A DNA stretch of 64,000 nucleotides from Sulfitobacter sp. OXR-159 (GCF_034377145.1 NZ_CP139707.1:2678501-2742500), one strand, 5' to 3'. Counted from the stretch's first letter, positions 1-9,404 are shown. Translations and numbers: made by a program. The notes: generated by a model not told the origin, from the sequence alone.

Positions 1-326
1 CCGTTGATCTCTTCCATGCCGTAGGTGCAGGCCAGCGTGTTGATCCCGTCGATATTCATCGCGCAGGAGCCACAGATGCCCTCGCGGCAGGAGCGGCGGA
101 AGGTCAGCGTGGGGTCAATCTCGTTTTTGATCTTGATCAGCGCATCAAGGATCATCGGCCCGCAATCGTCCATATCGACGAAATAGGTGTCGAGCGCCGG
201 GTTCTTCCCGTCGTCGGGGTTCCAGCGGTAGATGTGGAACTCACGCAGGTTGGTAGCGCCTTGCGGCTTGGGCCATGTCTTGCCGCTGGTCATGCGGGAG
301 TTTTTCGGAAGCGTCAGTTGAACCAT
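1..326 (-). CDS. sdhB: Succinate dehydrogenase iron-sulfur subunit, N-terminal part (cut by window edge)
   Basis: This is the electron-transfer subunit of succinate dehydrogenase (complex II), which passes electrons from SdhA flavin to the membrane quinone site. About 108 N-terminal codons are visible. The translation starts [12 protein letters not shown] and contains the [2Fe-2S] ferredoxin motif [13 protein letters not shown], with a further cysteine in TLACTYG. The C-terminal half with the [4Fe-4S] and [3Fe-4S] clusters lies outside the window. It is the last visible gene of a minus-strand operon sdhC-sdhD-sdhA-lipoprotein-sdhB and starts 10 bases after the small lipoprotein gene. Identification is very secure. 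Confidence 0.97.
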   Translation of the reverse strand, partial: MVQLTLPKNSRMTSGKTWPKPQGATNLREFHIYRWNPDDGKNPALDTYFVDMDDCGPMILDALIKIKNEIDPTLTFRRSCREGICGSCAMNIDGINTLACTYGMEEIN

Positions 327-336
327 TGTGCGTCTC

Positions 337-675
337 CTAAAGCGTCAGACCGGCTGCGGGCGCGGCGGCCAGCAGGCAGGTACGGGTCTCGGGGCGCGAC
401 AGGATGGTGCGCACGGTGCCCGCTGTTGTGTCATCCACGCCGACCACGGCGGCGCGGGCCAATTCGCGCAGTTCCAGCGCGTCGGCATTGTCGATGATGC
501 AGTCGGTGAAGGGGGTGATCAGCTCTTTGGGGACCTGCGGAAAGCGGGTGGCCAAGATTTCGGTCACCACGCCTTTGGAGCCTTGGCGGGCGGTGTCATC
601 CACCGCCTGCTGGACTTCGACACAGCCCGAGAGAGCGAACAACGTGGCCGCGATGAGTGCTGTGCGAACCATCAA
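337..675 (-). CDS. Small lipoprotein of unknown function between sdhA and sdhB
   Basis: A 112-residue protein with a short hydrophobic leader ending in the lipobox-like LSGC, so the mature protein is probably a lipid-anchored periplasmic protein of about 95 residues. The body has two further cysteines (DCIIDNAD and RTCLLAAA), which could form a disulfide. I recognise no domain. It overlaps the sdhA stop by four bases (ATG/TGA) and is followed 10 bases later by sdhB, so it must be co-transcribed with succinate dehydrogenase. The ORF opens MMVRTAL; the second Met is also a possible start. A role in complex II assembly or in redox handling at the membrane is only a guess from position. Confidence 0.8.
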   Translation of the reverse strand: MMVRTALIAATLFALSGCVEVQQAVDDTARQGSKGVVTEILATRFPQVPKELITPFTDCIIDNADALELRELARAAVVGVDDTTAGTVRTILSRPETRTCLLAAAPAAGLTL

Positions 676-2477
676 TACACCCGTGCCTTGGGGGCGATCT
701 TCTTCATGTCGATCCCGCCCTCGTCTTCCTTGGTCAGCGGATCGAGGTGCACGGCGCGGTAGGTGAGTTTCGCGTCATTGCCATCGAACCACGCCAGCGA
801 GTGCTTGCGCCACTCGTCGTCGTTCCGATCCGGGTAGTCCTCATGGGCGTGTGCACCACGGCTCTCTTTCCGCGCAGCGGCGGCGGTGATCGTGGCGGTG
901 GCGTTGGGCATGAGGTTGGTCAGCTCCAGCGTTTCCATCAGGTCCGAGTTCCACACGAGGCTGCGGTCGGTGACATGCAGGTCCTTCAGCTTGTCAGCGA
1001 CTTCGATCATCTTCTCGCGGCCCTCTTCCAGCGTCTTATCGGTGCGGAAAACGGCGGCATCGGCCTGCATGGTTTTCTGCATCTCAAGCCGCAGCTCGGC
1101 GGTGGGCGTGCCGCCCTTGGCGTTGCGCAGACCGTCGAAGCGATCGAATGCCTTCTCGACCGATTTGAGGTTCGGCGCGGGCACCGGGCTGTCGGCGTCG
1201 ACGATCTTGGCCGCACGGATTGCAGCGGCGCGGCCAAAGACCACGAGGTCAATGAGCGAGTTGGAGCCGAGACGGTTCGCACCATGCACCGAAGCACAGC
1301 CCGCTTCGCCCACGGCCATCAGGCCGGGTGCGATGGCGTCGGGGTTGTCGGCGGTCGGGTTCAGCACTTCGCCCCAGTAGTTCGTGGGGATGCCGCCCAT
1401 GTTGTAGTGCACCGTCGGCAGCACCGGGATCGGCTCTTTCGTCAGGTCCACACCTGCAAAGATACGCGCGGATTCCGAGATGCCCGGCAGGCGCAGGTCC
1501 AGCGTTTCTGGCGGCAGGTGGTTCAGGTGCAGGTGGATGTGGTCTTTGTTTTCACCCACACCGCGGCCTTCGCGGATTTCCATCGTCATGCAGCGCGAGA
1601 CAACGTCGCGCGACGCAAGGTCTTTGTAGGTCGGCGCGTAGCGTTCCATGAAACGCTCGCCTTCGGAGTTGGTCAGATACCCGCCTTCGCCCCGCGCACC
1701 TTCGGTGATCAAACAGCCCGCGCCGTAGATGCCGGTGGGGTGGAACTGAACGAATTCCATGTCTTGCAGCGGCAGGCCCGCACGGGCCGCCATGCCGCCA
1801 CCGTCGCCGGTGCAGGTGTGCGCCGACGTGGCCGAGAAGTACGCACGGCCATAGCCGCCTGTCGCCAGCACGACCATCTTGGCGCTGAACAGGTGCATGG
1901 TGCCGTCGTCGAGTTTCCAGCAGAGCACGCCCTGGCAGACGCCGTCGTCCGACATGATCAGGTCAATGGCGAAATATTCGATGAAGAATTCCGCATTTTG
2001 CTTCAGCGACTGGCCGTAAAGCGTGTGCAGGATCGCGTGGCCGGTCCGGTCAGCGGCGGCACAGGTGCGCTGCACGGGCGGGCCTTCGCCAAATTCGGTC
2101 GTGTGGCCGCCGAAAGGACGCTGATAGATCTTGCCCTCTTCGGTGCGCGAGAAGGGCACGCCGTAATGCTCAAGCTCGTAAACCGCCTTGGGCGCTTCGC
2201 GGGCGAGGTATTCCATCGCATCCGTGTCACCCAGCCAGTCCGACCCCTTGACCGTGTCATACATATGCCACTGCCAGTTGTCGGGGCCCATGTTGCTCAA
2301 GGACGCGGCGATGCCACCCTGCGCCGCCACGGTGTGCGAACGGGTTGGGAAAACCTTGGAGATACAGGCCGTGCGCAGGCCCTGTTCGGCCATGCCCAAA
2401 GTCGCGCGCAGACCAGCACCGCCTGCCCCCACCACGACAACGTCATATTCGTGGGTTTCATATTCATATGCTGCCAT
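672..2477 (-). CDS. sdhA: Succinate dehydrogenase flavoprotein subunit
   Basis: Catalytic subunit of complex II, oxidising succinate to fumarate with covalently bound FAD. The 601-residue length is normal for the family. The dinucleotide fold GAGGAG is at about residues 17-22, and the predicted FAD-linking histidine is His48 in [11 protein letters not shown]. The substrate-binding signature [12 protein letters not shown] and the C-terminal RSHVDP-type helical domain are in place. It lies 29 bases after sdhD and overlaps the downstream lipoprotein gene by four bases. No unusual residues were seen. Confidence 0.98.
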   Translation of the reverse strand: MAAYEYETHEYDVVVVGAGGAGLRATLGMAEQGLRTACISKVFPTRSHTVAAQGGIAASLSNMGPDNWQWHMYDTVKGSDWLGDTDAMEYLAREAPKAVYELEHYGVPFSRTEEGKIYQRPFGGHTTEFGEGPPVQRTCAAADRTGHAILHTLYGQSLKQNAEFFIEYFAIDLIMSDDGVCQGVLCWKLDDGTMHLFSAKMVVLATGGYGRAYFSATSAHTCTGDGGGMAARAGLPLQDMEFVQFHPTGIYGAGCLITEGARGEGGYLTNSEGERFMERYAPTYKDLASRDVVSRCMTMEIREGRGVGENKDHIHLHLNHLPPETLDLRLPGISESARIFAGVDLTKEPIPVLPTVHYNMGGIPTNYWGEVLNPTADNPDAIAPGLMAVGEAGCASVHGANRLGSNSLIDLVVFGRAAAIRAAKIVDADSPVPAPNLKSVEKAFDRFDGLRNAKGGTPTAELRLEMQKTMQADAAVFRTDKTLEEGREKMIEVADKLKDLHVTDRSLVWNSDLMETLELTNLMPNATATITAAAARKESRGAHAHEDYPDRNDDEWRKHSLAWFDGNDAKLTYRAVHLDPLTKEDEGGIDMKKIAPKARVY

Positions 2478-2506
2478 TTAATCGGTCTCCCGTTTGGGCG
2501 TATTGT

Positions 2507-2878
2507 TTACAGGGCGAGCTTGGCGATGGCGAAAACGCCGACCGCTGCTGCGCCGTAGCTGATGATGGTCATCACGATGAGGGCAATCTTGTTGGCCAGC
2601 CCGTGGACATAGTCCTCGATCAAAACCTGCACGCCGTCATTGAAATGTTTGAAGCCCACGATCAGCGTCAGAGCCGCCACGATGGCCGGGAAAGGCCGCG
2701 CGTAATAGGCGAGGATCTCTTCATATGTGCCACCAAGCGCGCTGCCGAAGGTAAAGACGAACAGCGGGATCAACACCAAAAGCGCCAGCGAGGAGACTTT
2801 CATCGCCCAGAAATGCGCGGTACCGGTTTTCGCCGAGCCAAGGCCACGGGCGCGTTTGCGATCTGTCATGTATGCCAT
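2507..2878 (-). CDS. sdhD: Succinate dehydrogenase membrane anchor subunit
   Basis: A 123-residue hydrophobic subunit that helps bind haem and ubiquinone and anchors SdhAB to the inner membrane. The start MAYMTDRKRARG was chosen because the longer open frame runs back into sdhC. Three membrane segments are visible: about residues 27-48, 62-82 and 97-120. The sequence GFKHFNDGVQVLIEDYVH contains the conserved histidine region of the family. It sits 11 bases after sdhC and before sdhA, the standard order. Confidence 0.95.
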   Translation of the reverse strand: MAYMTDRKRARGLGSAKTGTAHFWAMKVSSLALLVLIPLFVFTFGSALGGTYEEILAYYARPFPAIVAALTLIVGFKHFNDGVQVLIEDYVHGLANKIALIVMTIISYGAAAVGVFAIAKLAL

Positions 2879-2889
2879 GGTGTCGCTCC

Positions 2890-3273
2890 TCAAACGATGA
2901 TGATGGTCAGGATGGTCAGCACGACCGACCCGATCAGCGCGGTCCAGCCCAGCTTTTCCGCGGTCGGCACGTCGAGCATGCGGCCCGTGTCCCAGATCAG
3001 GTGCCGGATGCCGGCCAGCGTGTGATACCACAGCCCCAAGAGCGACAGGGTGAACACCAGATCACCGAACCAGCTGGTCATGATCCCGTTCACGGTATCG
3101 AAATACTCCGCCGAGGTCGCCGCAGCGAGGAACCACCACACGATCAACAGCGCGGTGATCAACATCGCGTTGCCGGTGATCCGGGTGAGAATCGACGTCA
3201 TAGAGGTCAACTGTGGGCGGTAGATCGTCAAATGCGGGGAAAGCGGGCGGTTACCCCGGTTCACATCGGCCAT
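2890..3273 (-). CDS. sdhC: Succinate dehydrogenase cytochrome b556 subunit
   Basis: First gene of the sdh operon, 127 residues. The N-terminal signature NRPLSPHLTIYRPQ is typical of SdhC, and three membrane helices follow (about residues 30-50, 65-87 and 108-126). The motif WYHTLAGIRHLIWDTG contains the haem-ligand histidine. It provides half of the quinone site with SdhD. The promoter must lie in the 3274-3460 interval, where a pair of TGTGATCACA palindromes is found 138-168 bases upstream of the start codon. Confidence 0.96.
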   Translation of the reverse strand: MADVNRGNRPLSPHLTIYRPQLTSMTSILTRITGNAMLITALLIVWWFLAAATSAEYFDTVNGIMTSWFGDLVFTLSLLGLWYHTLAGIRHLIWDTGRMLDVPTAEKLGWTALIGSVVLTILTIIIV

Positions 3274-3410
3274 GGCGCGGTCCTTTGTCCTGTGCTTTGC
3301 ATCTTGATAGCGGTTTTTACAGGACTGTCACGGGGAACTGCGGGGAATCTGCGGGGTTTGGCCAGTGTTTCGGTGGAAAAATGGCAGACTGATGTGGTCC
3401 TGCCCGCTTT

Positions 3411-3441
3411 TGTGATCACAGCAGATTATCGTGTGATCACA
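3411..3441. promoter_or_regulatory. Tandem palindromic operator upstream of sdhC
   Basis: Two perfect 10-base palindromes TGTGATCACA lie at 3411-3420 and 3432-3441, with start-to-start spacing of 21 bases (two helical turns). The plus-strand spacer ends in TTATCG. An element with the same palindromes, spacing and TTATCG end is found upstream of sucC at 9266-9296. The half-sites abut directly, unlike a CRP/FNR site, which has six bases between TGTGA and TCACA. It lies between the mdh terminator and sdhC, so it most likely controls the sdh operon. The regulator is unknown. Confidence 0.7.
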
Positions 3442-3460
3442 AATCCAGCATCCCCCCGAA

Positions 3461-3492
3461 CGAAAAAGCGCGCCCCGCTAGGGACGCGCTTT
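3461..3492 (-). terminator. Terminator of mdh
   Basis: Read on the minus strand, the arm AAAGCGCG plus CCC pairs with GGG plus CGCGCTTT around a four-base loop, and the hairpin is followed by a run of five T. It starts 21 bases after the mdh stop codon and separates mdh from the sdh promoter region. Confidence 0.8.
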
Positions 3493-3513
3493 CCAGTTGG
3501 GATGCTCTGGCGC

Positions 3514-4617
<1,104 letters not shown>

Positions 4618-4630
4618 TTAAGGCGAAAGA

Positions 4631-5716
4631 TTAGTCGCCTTGGTACTCAGGCTGCGATTCCAGACGCTCTTCGGTGCTGTCGATGTAGATACGTACATCA
4701 TCACCTTCTACGTTTTTCAGAACCTGCAGTTCGTCAAATGTCACGGCTACTGGCTTTTCGCCCAGACCAAGGAAACCGCCGACGTTGATGACAACACGGT
4801 CGATCTGGCCGTTGTCGCCGATCAGCAGAGTGTCGATCTCACCCACGGTTTCGTCGTTGGCACCATAGACATAGGAACCTTCGAGGTCGTCAGCGCTCAT
4901 CTGCTGGATCATGTCCGCTTCGGCAGCGGCATAGCCTTCACGCTCAACCTCGGGGCGCGGCAGCAGTTCACGCTCAACAGTTTCGTCGCCTGTGATCACG
5001 GTGGTGTTGGCTTCCGCTTCGTTGACAGCTTCTTCTGTCTCGGCTTCGGCGTTCTCCATCATGGTTTCGGCTTCTTGCTCCATCTCCTCGGATTCGGCCT
5101 CTACTTCGTTGGCCATCTCTTCGGTTTCGGCTTCAAGGTTCTCGGCCGCGTTCTCGGTATCTTGAACCATTTCCTCGGTCTCGGCCTCTACTTCGTTGGC
5201 CATTTCCTCGGTTTCGGTTTCGCCGTTGGTGACGACGGTGACGTTGTCGTCAGTCTCGGTCATCGCCTCGCCTTCCATCGCTTCGCCGTCCATCATGGGG
5301 CGTTCGAATTCAGGCGCTTGCTCCAACATCTCTTTCGAGGTGTTCACAACGAGGAAACGGTCGCCGTCTTCGTCGTTCAGGATGCGAATCTTGTCCATGG
5401 AGATGGAAACGTCACGTTCGCCCAGCCCAAGGAAACCGCCGATGCCGAGGATAACGGCAGTCACTTCGCCGTCTTTCGACACGATGATGTCGTTGATCTC
5501 GCCGATGTCATCCCATTCCTGCTCTGCGCCATTGGCAACGGGGGTGGCCGCATCGACTTCGGCTTCAGAGTTGTAAATGCGCATGCCGATCAGGTCGGAT
5601 GCAAGGAAGTCTGTTTGTTCAACAGCAACGTTGCCAAAGCCTTCGGAATGCGCTTCCGCAAAGGCTGCGCCGGTCATTGTCAGTACGATGGCTGTGGTGC
5701 TCAGAAAACGTTTCAT
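4631..5716 (-). CDS. Exported protein with two PRC-barrel domains and an acidic linker
   Basis: A 361-residue protein with a signal peptide (MKRFLSTTAIVLTMTGAAFA, cleavage near residue 20). Two PRC-barrel-like domains lie at about residues 36-110 and 265-345. They share the motif GGFLGLGE and the pattern DIGEINDIIV / TVGEIDTLLI. The linker (about residues 120-245) is highly acidic, with repeated blocks resembling AETEEMANEVEAE, and is likely a coiled coil. The start was chosen for the signal peptide and the upstream GGAG. PRC barrels occur in RNA-processing, photosynthetic and secreted proteins, so the exact role is unknown. The gene is monocistronic, with its own terminator. Confidence 0.85.
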   Translation of the reverse strand: MKRFLSTTAIVLTMTGAAFAEAHSEGFGNVAVEQTDFLASDLIGMRIYNSEAEVDAATPVANGAEQEWDDIGEINDIIVSKDGEVTAVILGIGGFLGLGERDVSISMDKIRILNDEDGDRFLVVNTSKEMLEQAPEFERPMMDGEAMEGEAMTETDDNVTVVTNGETETEEMANEVEAETEEMVQDTENAAENLEAETEEMANEVEAESEEMEQEAETMMENAEAETEEAVNEAEANTTVITGDETVERELLPRPEVEREGYAAAEADMIQQMSADDLEGSYVYGANDETVGEIDTLLIGDNGQIDRVVINVGGFLGLGEKPVAVTFDELQVLKNVEGDDVRIYIDSTEERLESQPEYQGD

Positions 5717-5835
5717 TGTAGTACTCCTTCCAAAATTGAGCGTTAATTGCTCTTCTGGAACCACAACCCGGATGGCCCTATCCAGTTCCACTGCCACGCA
5801 AATAAATAGATCGCGCCACCTTGGCCCGGATACAG

Positions 5836-5856
5836 GAAAGGCGGCCAATGGCCGCC
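5836..5856 (-). terminator. Probable terminator of the small exported-protein gene
   Basis: GGCGGCC and GGCCGCC pair around AAT, and the minus-strand continuation is TTTCC. It lies 27 bases after the stop codon at 5883. Confidence 0.6.
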
Positions 5857-5882
5857 CGTGCATTCAGTCAATATCGCCCTTT

Positions 5883-6209
5883 TCAGGCGTCTTCGCCCTT
5901 GGCAGGCAATGCTTCGGCCAATGCCTCAAACCCCTGCCCCGAGGCGACCAGACAGGTGATCCCATTGACCCCGGTCACCGTGATCGTCCAGCTGCCCGTT
6001 TGATCTGACGCGAAAACCTCCATCACCGCGTTGTCGCCGCCGAGCCCCATCGACTGGCGCGTTTCCCCATAACCATCGGCCAGCCGCAGCACCACATGAT
6101 CGCGCGGCGCGCAGTTGCGCGGGGTCTGCGCCTCTGTTGTCGTGGCCAGTACGATTGCAGAGGCGGCGGTGAGCGCCGCGAGGTGGATAAATTTAACAAA
6201 ACCTGACAT
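5883..6209 (-). CDS. Small exported protein, function unknown
   Basis: A 108-residue protein beginning MSGFVKFIHLAALTAASAIV, which looks like a signal peptide with cleavage near TEAQ (about residue 30). Two cysteines remain in the mature part (RNCAPRD and ITCLVAS) and may be disulfide-bonded. The motif WTITVTGVNGITCLVASG resembles small periplasmic proteins annotated as hypothetical in Roseobacters. The start was chosen for the signal peptide, because the longer open frame upstream looks non-coding. It has its own terminator and is probably monocistronic. Confidence 0.7.
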   Translation of the reverse strand: MSGFVKFIHLAALTAASAIVLATTTEAQTPRNCAPRDHVVLRLADGYGETRQSMGLGGDNAVMEVFASDQTGSWTITVTGVNGITCLVASGQGFEALAEALPAKGEDA

Positions 6210-6511
6210 AGCATCTGCCTTTGCATCAAAAGGCGTGACCCTTGGGGATGACAATGCGCGTCTTTCGCACCGGCCCTTAGGCAGCCTTGGTTGAAATGAC
6301 TGCATCCGCTTTGCAAAAAGGGTGCAGCAGATGCGATGCGCAAGAGACTGCGCCTCAAGCCTGAAGGACTGGTTAATCTGCCGCCCGCAAAACAGCGCAA
6401 CGGGTTCGCTGCATTGCGGCATATTTTGCCTTGAAGTTTTCGCACAAAAATGCCCCTCTGTGCGCAACAATGTTAGGCGGTCAATGCGCCGCCCTGCCCG
6501 AGGAGCCTTAC
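6210..6511. other. Intergenic region between divergent genes, with a TTTGCAAA palindrome
   Basis: About 300 bases without a convincing gene, holding the divergent promoters of the small exported-protein gene and mcl2. The perfect eight-base palindrome TTTGCAAA is at 6310-6317. TTTGCAAA-type sites are known for ScfR-family short-chain acyl-CoA regulators (PccR, RamB) in alphaproteobacteria, as I recall. Only a single copy is present, so the link is tentative. The mcl2 ribosome-binding site AGGAG lies at about 6500-6505. Confidence 0.4.
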
Positions 6512-7378
6512 ATGACCGCCACAACCCGCCCGCTGCGTTCCGTTCTCTACATCCCCGGCTCCAAGCCCCGCGCGCTCAACAAAGCGCGGGGGTTGGCCTG
6601 CGACGCGGTGATTTTCGACCTCGAAGATGCCGTCTCCCCCGACGAAAAGGTCGCCGCCCGTGAGACGCTGGCCGAGGCGCTTGCCACAGGCGGCTACGGC
6701 GCGCGGATGCGGGTGGTGCGGATCAATGGGCTGGACACCGAATGGGGCGTCGATGACGCCCGTGCCGCCGCCGCGATGAAGCCCGACGCGATTCTCTTGC
6801 CCAAGGTCGGATCCCCCGCCGATCTCGAAGCGCTGACCGAGATTGTGGGCGACATCCCGCTCTGGGCGATGATGGAAACCCCCGGCGCCATGCTTAACGC
6901 CGCCGCCATCGCCGGACACCGCCAGTTGCAGGCCATGGTCATGGGCACCAACGATCTGGCGAAAGACCTGCAAACCCGCTTCCGCCCCGACCGCCTGCCG
7001 CTGATCACTGGGCTTGGCCTTTGCCTGCTGGCCGCCAAGGCGCATAGCGTGGCAATCATCGATGGGGTGTATAACGCCTTTAAGGATGACGACGGGTTGC
7101 AAGCCGAATGCCAACAGGGCCGCGACATGGGCTTTGACGGTAAAACGCTGATCCACCCCGCCCAACTCGACATCGCTAACGCGGCCTTCACCCCGTCGGA
7201 AGACGAAGCCGCCCTCGCCCGCCGTCAGATTGACGCCTATGAAGAGGCACAGGCGGCGGGCCAAGGTGTGGCCGTTGTCGATGGCAAGATCGTGGAAAAT
7301 CTCCATGTTGCCACCGCCCGCGAAACACTGGCAAAACTGGCGGCAATTGCAGCCATGAGCCCGGAGCCCTCGCCATGA
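6512..7378 (+). CDS. mcl2: HpcH/HpaI (CitE-like) family enzyme, probable (3S)-malyl-CoA thioesterase
   Basis: A 288-residue CitE-superfamily protein. The N-terminus PLRSVLYIPGSKPRALNKA and the motif FDLEDAVSPDEK resemble Mcl2 rather than Mcl1 of Rhodobacter. Mcl2 hydrolyses (S)-malyl-CoA to malate and CoA at the end of the ethylmalonyl-CoA pathway. The metal and acyl-CoA site sequences (MMETPGAMLNAAA, MGTNDLAKD, GFDGKTLIHPAQ) are present. The start after AGGAG was chosen over an upstream in-frame Met. It overlaps the next gene by four bases and shares an operon with mch. A lyase activity for related CoA esters cannot be excluded from sequence. Confidence 0.85.
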   Translation: MTATTRPLRSVLYIPGSKPRALNKARGLACDAVIFDLEDAVSPDEKVAARETLAEALATGGYGARMRVVRINGLDTEWGVDDARAAAAMKPDAILLPKVGSPADLEALTEIVGDIPLWAMMETPGAMLNAAAIAGHRQLQAMVMGTNDLAKDLQTRFRPDRLPLITGLGLCLLAAKAHSVAIIDGVYNAFKDDDGLQAECQQGRDMGFDGKTLIHPAQLDIANAAFTPSEDEAALARRQIDAYEEAQAAGQGVAVVDGKIVENLHVATARETLAKLAAIAAMSPEPSP

Positions 7379-7932
7379 CAATCCTTATCCTCGGTCTGAT
7401 CCTCTGGATCGGTGCCCATCTTTTCAAACGCCTGATGCCCGCCCAACGGGCGCAGATGGGCACCGCGGGCCGGGGCGCAGTGGCCGCCGCACTGGTCGTG
7501 GCGCTTGCTCTCATCATCTGGGGCTATCGTGCGGCGGAGTTCATTCCGGTCTGGAACCCGCCGAGCTTCCTGACGCACCTTAACAACCTTCTGATGCTGC
7601 TGGCCTTCTGGGTCTTCGGCTCCAGCGCCGCCAAGGGGGCCAAGGCCTGGCCCGCCTATAAAACCCGCCACCCGCAACTGCTGGCGGTGAAAATCTGGGC
7701 CACGGCACACCTACTGGTCAACGGTGATCTCGCCTCCATCCTGCTCTTTGGCACCATGCTGGGCTGGGCGGTGAGCGAGGTGATCCTCATCAACCGCGCC
7801 GAGCCGGGCTGGACACCCCCGCCCCACGCAGGCCGCGCCACCTATATCCGTCTCATCGTGATCTCCACGATCCTCTTTGTCCTCGTCGCCGGCATTCACA
7901 CATGGCTCGGCGTTATCCCCTTCCCCCATTGA
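7375..7932 (+). CDS. NnrU family membrane protein
   Basis: A 185-residue integral membrane protein with about five hydrophobic segments, starting ATGA-overlapped with mcl2. The pattern IGAHLFKRLMP, the central PAYKTRHPQLLAVKIWATAHLLVNGD and the Arg-rich C-terminus fit the NnrU family. The family is named for a gene near nitrite/NO reductases and its biochemical role is not settled. Here it sits between two ethylmalonyl-CoA pathway genes, a context unrelated to denitrification. Confidence 0.85.
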   Translation: MTILILGLILWIGAHLFKRLMPAQRAQMGTAGRGAVAAALVVALALIIWGYRAAEFIPVWNPPSFLTHLNNLLMLLAFWVFGSSAAKGAKAWPAYKTRHPQLLAVKIWATAHLLVNGDLASILLFGTMLGWAVSEVILINRAEPGWTPPPHAGRATYIRLIVISTILFVLVAGIHTWLGVIPFPH

Positions 7933-7946
7933 TCCCGGAGCCTTCC

Positions 7947-8150
7947 ATGAAAGTTTACCGCTTCCTCTCCGAAGAAGACACATCCGCCTTTTGCCACAAG
8001 GTCACCGACGCGCTGAACAAAGGCTGGGAGCTTTACGGCACCCCGACCCAGACATGGGACCACAAGGCCGGTGTCATGCGCTGCGGCCAAGCGGTGGTGA
8101 AAGACGCCCCCGGCACCTATTCGCCCGACACCAAACTGGGCGAGCAGTGA
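7947..8150 (+). CDS. DUF1737 family small protein
   Basis: A 67-residue protein starting MKVYRFLSEEDTSAFCHKV and containing ALNKGWELYGTPTQTWD, a pattern I associate with DUF1737 (short proteins with an aromatic-rich GW-LYG core). No signal peptide or membrane segment is seen. It starts 14 bases after the NnrU gene and its stop overlaps the start of mch. No function is known. Confidence 0.75.
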   Translation: MKVYRFLSEEDTSAFCHKVTDALNKGWELYGTPTQTWDHKAGVMRCGQAVVKDAPGTYSPDTKLGEQ

Positions 8151-9181
8151 TGAGCAAGACCAACCGCGGCCGCTTTTTCGAAGACTACCAACTGGGCGAG
8201 GTGCTGCATCACGCGGTGCCCCGCACCGTCGGCGCGGGCGAACGCGCGCTTTATCACGCGCTCTACCCCGCGCGGCACGCGCTTTATTCTGCCGATAGTT
8301 TCGCCCAGTCCTGCGGGCTGAAGGCCAGCCCGCTCGACGATATGATCGCCTTTCACATCGTTTTTGGGAAAACCGTGCCCGATGTCTCGCTCAATGCAGT
8401 GGCCAATCTGGGCTATGCCCAGGGCCGCTGGCTGCGGCCCGTCTGGCCCGGTGACACGCTGCGCGCGGAAAGCGAGGTCATCGGCCTTAAGCAGAACTCC
8501 AACGGCAAGACCGGAGTTGTCTGGGTCCGCACCACGGGGCTGAACCAAAACGATGAAAAGGTGCTCGACTATGTCCGCTGGGTGATGGTCCGCAAAGGCG
8601 ATATCGACGCCCCCGCGCCCGAGACCATCGTGCCCGATCTGCCCGACGCCCTGTCCGTGGATCAATTGCACATCCCGCAGGGCCTCGACTTCTCCAACTA
8701 CGACTTCGCCCAAGCCGGAGAACCGCACCGCTGGGGCGACTACGCCGTGGGTGAAAAGATCGACCACGTTGACGGCGTCACGATCGAAGAGGCCGAGCAC
8801 ATGATGGCCACGCGCCTGTGGCAGAACACGGCCAAAGTGCATTTCGACACCTCCGCCCGCCCGGATGGGTCGCGGCTGATCTATGGCGGTCACGTGATCT
8901 CAATGGCGCGGACGCTGTCCTTCAACGGGCTGGCCAATGCGCAGATGGTCGTGGGTCTGAACGGCGGGGCGCATGCGAACCCCTGCCTTGCCGGTGATAC
9001 CATTCGCGCTTGGTCCGAAGTGCTCGACAAGGCCGAGACTTCAGCCCCCGGTGTTGGCGCTGTGCGTTTGCGGCTGGTCGCGACCAAAGGCGGCGCGCCG
9101 TTCGAACTGCGTGACGCGGCGGGCAAATACCGCCCCGAGGTTCTGCTTGACCTCGATTACTGGGCGCTCATGCCCCGCTAA
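8150..9181 (+). CDS. mch: Mesaconyl-CoA hydratase (MaoC-like double hotdog)
   Basis: A 343-residue MaoC-family protein made of two hotdog halves (about residues 1-150 and 175-343), matching mesaconyl-C1-CoA hydratase of the ethylmalonyl-CoA pathway. That enzyme makes erythro-beta-methylmalyl-CoA, which is cleaved to glyoxylate and propionyl-CoA. Recognisable stretches are [50 protein letters not shown] and [10 protein letters not shown]. The start overlaps the stop of the DUF1737 gene (TGATG). The nearby mcl2 and TCA genes support the assignment. Confidence 0.9.
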   Translation: MSKTNRGRFFEDYQLGEVLHHAVPRTVGAGERALYHALYPARHALYSADSFAQSCGLKASPLDDMIAFHIVFGKTVPDVSLNAVANLGYAQGRWLRPVWPGDTLRAESEVIGLKQNSNGKTGVVWVRTTGLNQNDEKVLDYVRWVMVRKGDIDAPAPETIVPDLPDALSVDQLHIPQGLDFSNYDFAQAGEPHRWGDYAVGEKIDHVDGVTIEEAEHMMATRLWQNTAKVHFDTSARPDGSRLIYGGHVISMARTLSFNGLANAQMVVGLNGGAHANPCLAGDTIRAWSEVLDKAETSAPGVGAVRLRLVATKGGAPFELRDAAGKYRPEVLLDLDYWALMPR

Positions 9182-9185
9182 AGCG

Positions 9186-9211
9186 CTGGCCCGCCCCTTT
9201 GGCCGGGCCAG
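9186..9211 (+). terminator. Hairpin after mch, possible terminator
   Basis: CTGGCCCG pairs with CGGGCCAG around a ten-base loop just after the mch stop. There is no T run, so termination strength is uncertain. Confidence 0.45.
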
Positions 9212-9265
9212 CTATCCCCCGCAATACAAGCAAAAATCAGCCGATTCGGAGCCGTTGAGCGCATT

Positions 9266-9296
9266 TGTGATCACATGTATTTATCGTGTGATCACA
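9266..9296. promoter_or_regulatory. Tandem palindromic operator upstream of sucC
   Basis: Two perfect copies of TGTGATCACA lie at 9266-9275 and 9287-9296, 21 bases apart start to start, with the spacer ending TTATCG. Palindromes, spacing and spacer end are the same as in the element upstream of sdhC at 3411-3441. The second copy ends 108 bases before the sucC start codon. This implies one transcription factor for both TCA operons. No regulator gene for it was recognised in the window. Confidence 0.72.
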
Positions 9297-9404
9297 AAAC
9301 GCATTTTTAGCTGGTCAATCCCGGCTTTCTCCGAAAAAACCCTTACAGGAACGAAAGTCATCCCCATACTACGGGGCAACTGGAACAGAAACGGGACCGT
9401 TTTC

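Noticed and set aside
657..2558. Long plus-strand open frame opposite sdhA
   Set aside because: It is a shadow of the sdhA coding strand. High G+C third positions leave long open frames on the other strand, and the translation has no recognisable domain.
3411..3420. CRP or FNR site
   Set aside because: CRP/FNR sites have a gap of about six bases between the TGTGA and TCACA halves. Here the halves abut directly, so that family is not favoured.
4991..5000. TGTGATCACG, close to the TCA operator
   Set aside because: It lies within the coding sequence of the PRC-barrel gene, is imperfect and has no partner copy.
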